From positions 1-5,258 of the forward strand of contig JALSIU010000064.1 of NCBI GenBank assembly GCA_026989715.1: DNA of 5,258 nucleotides, in the 5' to 3' direction. The stretch is from Methylomonas sp. (GTDB lineage: Bacteria; Pseudomonadota; Gammaproteobacteria; Methylococcales; Methylomonadaceae). The notes beneath the pieces were generated by a model. That model made no database searches. It was given only the letters and a program-made list of their open reading frames with translations, and had not been told where the DNA came from. Both the position numbers and the translations under genes were made by a program. Numbering within the stretch: position 1 is the stretch's first letter; each line of letters opens with the position of its first letter. Positions 5,155-5,258 of this stretch are shown one piece after another.

Positions 5155-5161
5155 GTCCTAG

Positions 5162-5258
5162 GATCATGAGAAAATAGCATAATCCAAAGAAAGGGGTTAT
5201 TCAATGAAACAACAAAGCTTTGCCAGCCTAGCCTATGATAAAAAGAAAATCACCACGA
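5162..5258 (+). mobile_element. Left end of an IS5-family insertion sequence (partial)
   Basis: The window ends inside this element. CTAG at 5158-5161 is the known target duplication (CWAG) of the IS5 group, so the terminal inverted repeat probably begins at 5162 with GATCATGAGAAAATAGC. The right end, needed to confirm the boundary, is outside the window. The transposase start follows at 5204. Confidence 0.6.
5204..5258 (+). CDS. IS5-family transposase, N-terminal 18 residues
   Basis: AAAGGGG (5190-5195 region) precedes ATG 5204, which starts MKQQSFASLAYDKKKITT and is cut by the window edge. From memory, IS5-group transposases commonly begin M(K/R)Q(Q/K)(T/S)FA.L.(F/Y)..KKK.TRRE, so the match is good although short. 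The DDE catalytic residues lie beyond the window, so intactness cannot be judged. Confidence 0.75.
   Translation, partial: MKQQSFASLAYDKKKITT

Overview
The window looks like an accessory stretch of a low-GC gammaproteobacterial chromosome. The reasons are a type I-F CRISPR array whose repeat matches, as far as I remember, the one known from Yersinia, a YedI-like (DUF808) membrane protein, a cas1 relic close to the E. coli type I-E protein, and an IS5-family element. I cannot name a genus.

Layout. Bases 1-854 are the trailer end of a type I-F CRISPR array (14 full repeats plus one cut by the window edge, 14 spacers, exact 60-bp period). It is transcribed on the + strand, so the leader and probably the cas genes lie to the left. 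Eight bases into the flank the minus strand carries the C-terminal end of a RAYT-type (REP-associated tyrosine) transposase, and next to it a short + strand C-terminal relic of an unknown gene. An AAA ATPase of the DUF4143 type follows (ends 2447). Behind it is a second, more decayed copy of the RAYT tail, so RAYT scars in the same orientation flank the ATPase. Bases 2448-2771 hold no convincing gene.

Bases 2772-3859 form a tight + strand cluster of toxin-antitoxin type: a DUF433 antitoxin, a DUF5615 PIN-like toxin broken by two single-base indels, a YgiT-type zinc-ribbon antitoxin without an adjacent toxin, and a small unknown protein. Overlapping the end of that last gene is the most notable item: the first 37 or so codons of a type I-E cas1, cut off abruptly. 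Thirty-four bases after its stop stands a single I-F-type CRISPR repeat (26 of 28 bases identical to the array repeat), in the same orientation as the array 3.1 kb away. Relics of two CRISPR subtypes are therefore joined within about 180 bp.

The right side holds an intact yedI-like gene with a good ribosome binding site, two back-to-back palindromes in its upstream region and a hairpin over its stop codon. The window ends in the start of an IS5-family insertion sequence that probably entered a CTAG site.

Together this is a defence and mobile-element island in decay: one apparently intact CRISPR array, remains of a second CRISPR-Cas system, a partly inactivated toxin-antitoxin cluster and scars of two transposon families. 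No complete new system is visible. The solo repeat with the cas1 relic is the best candidate for follow-up.
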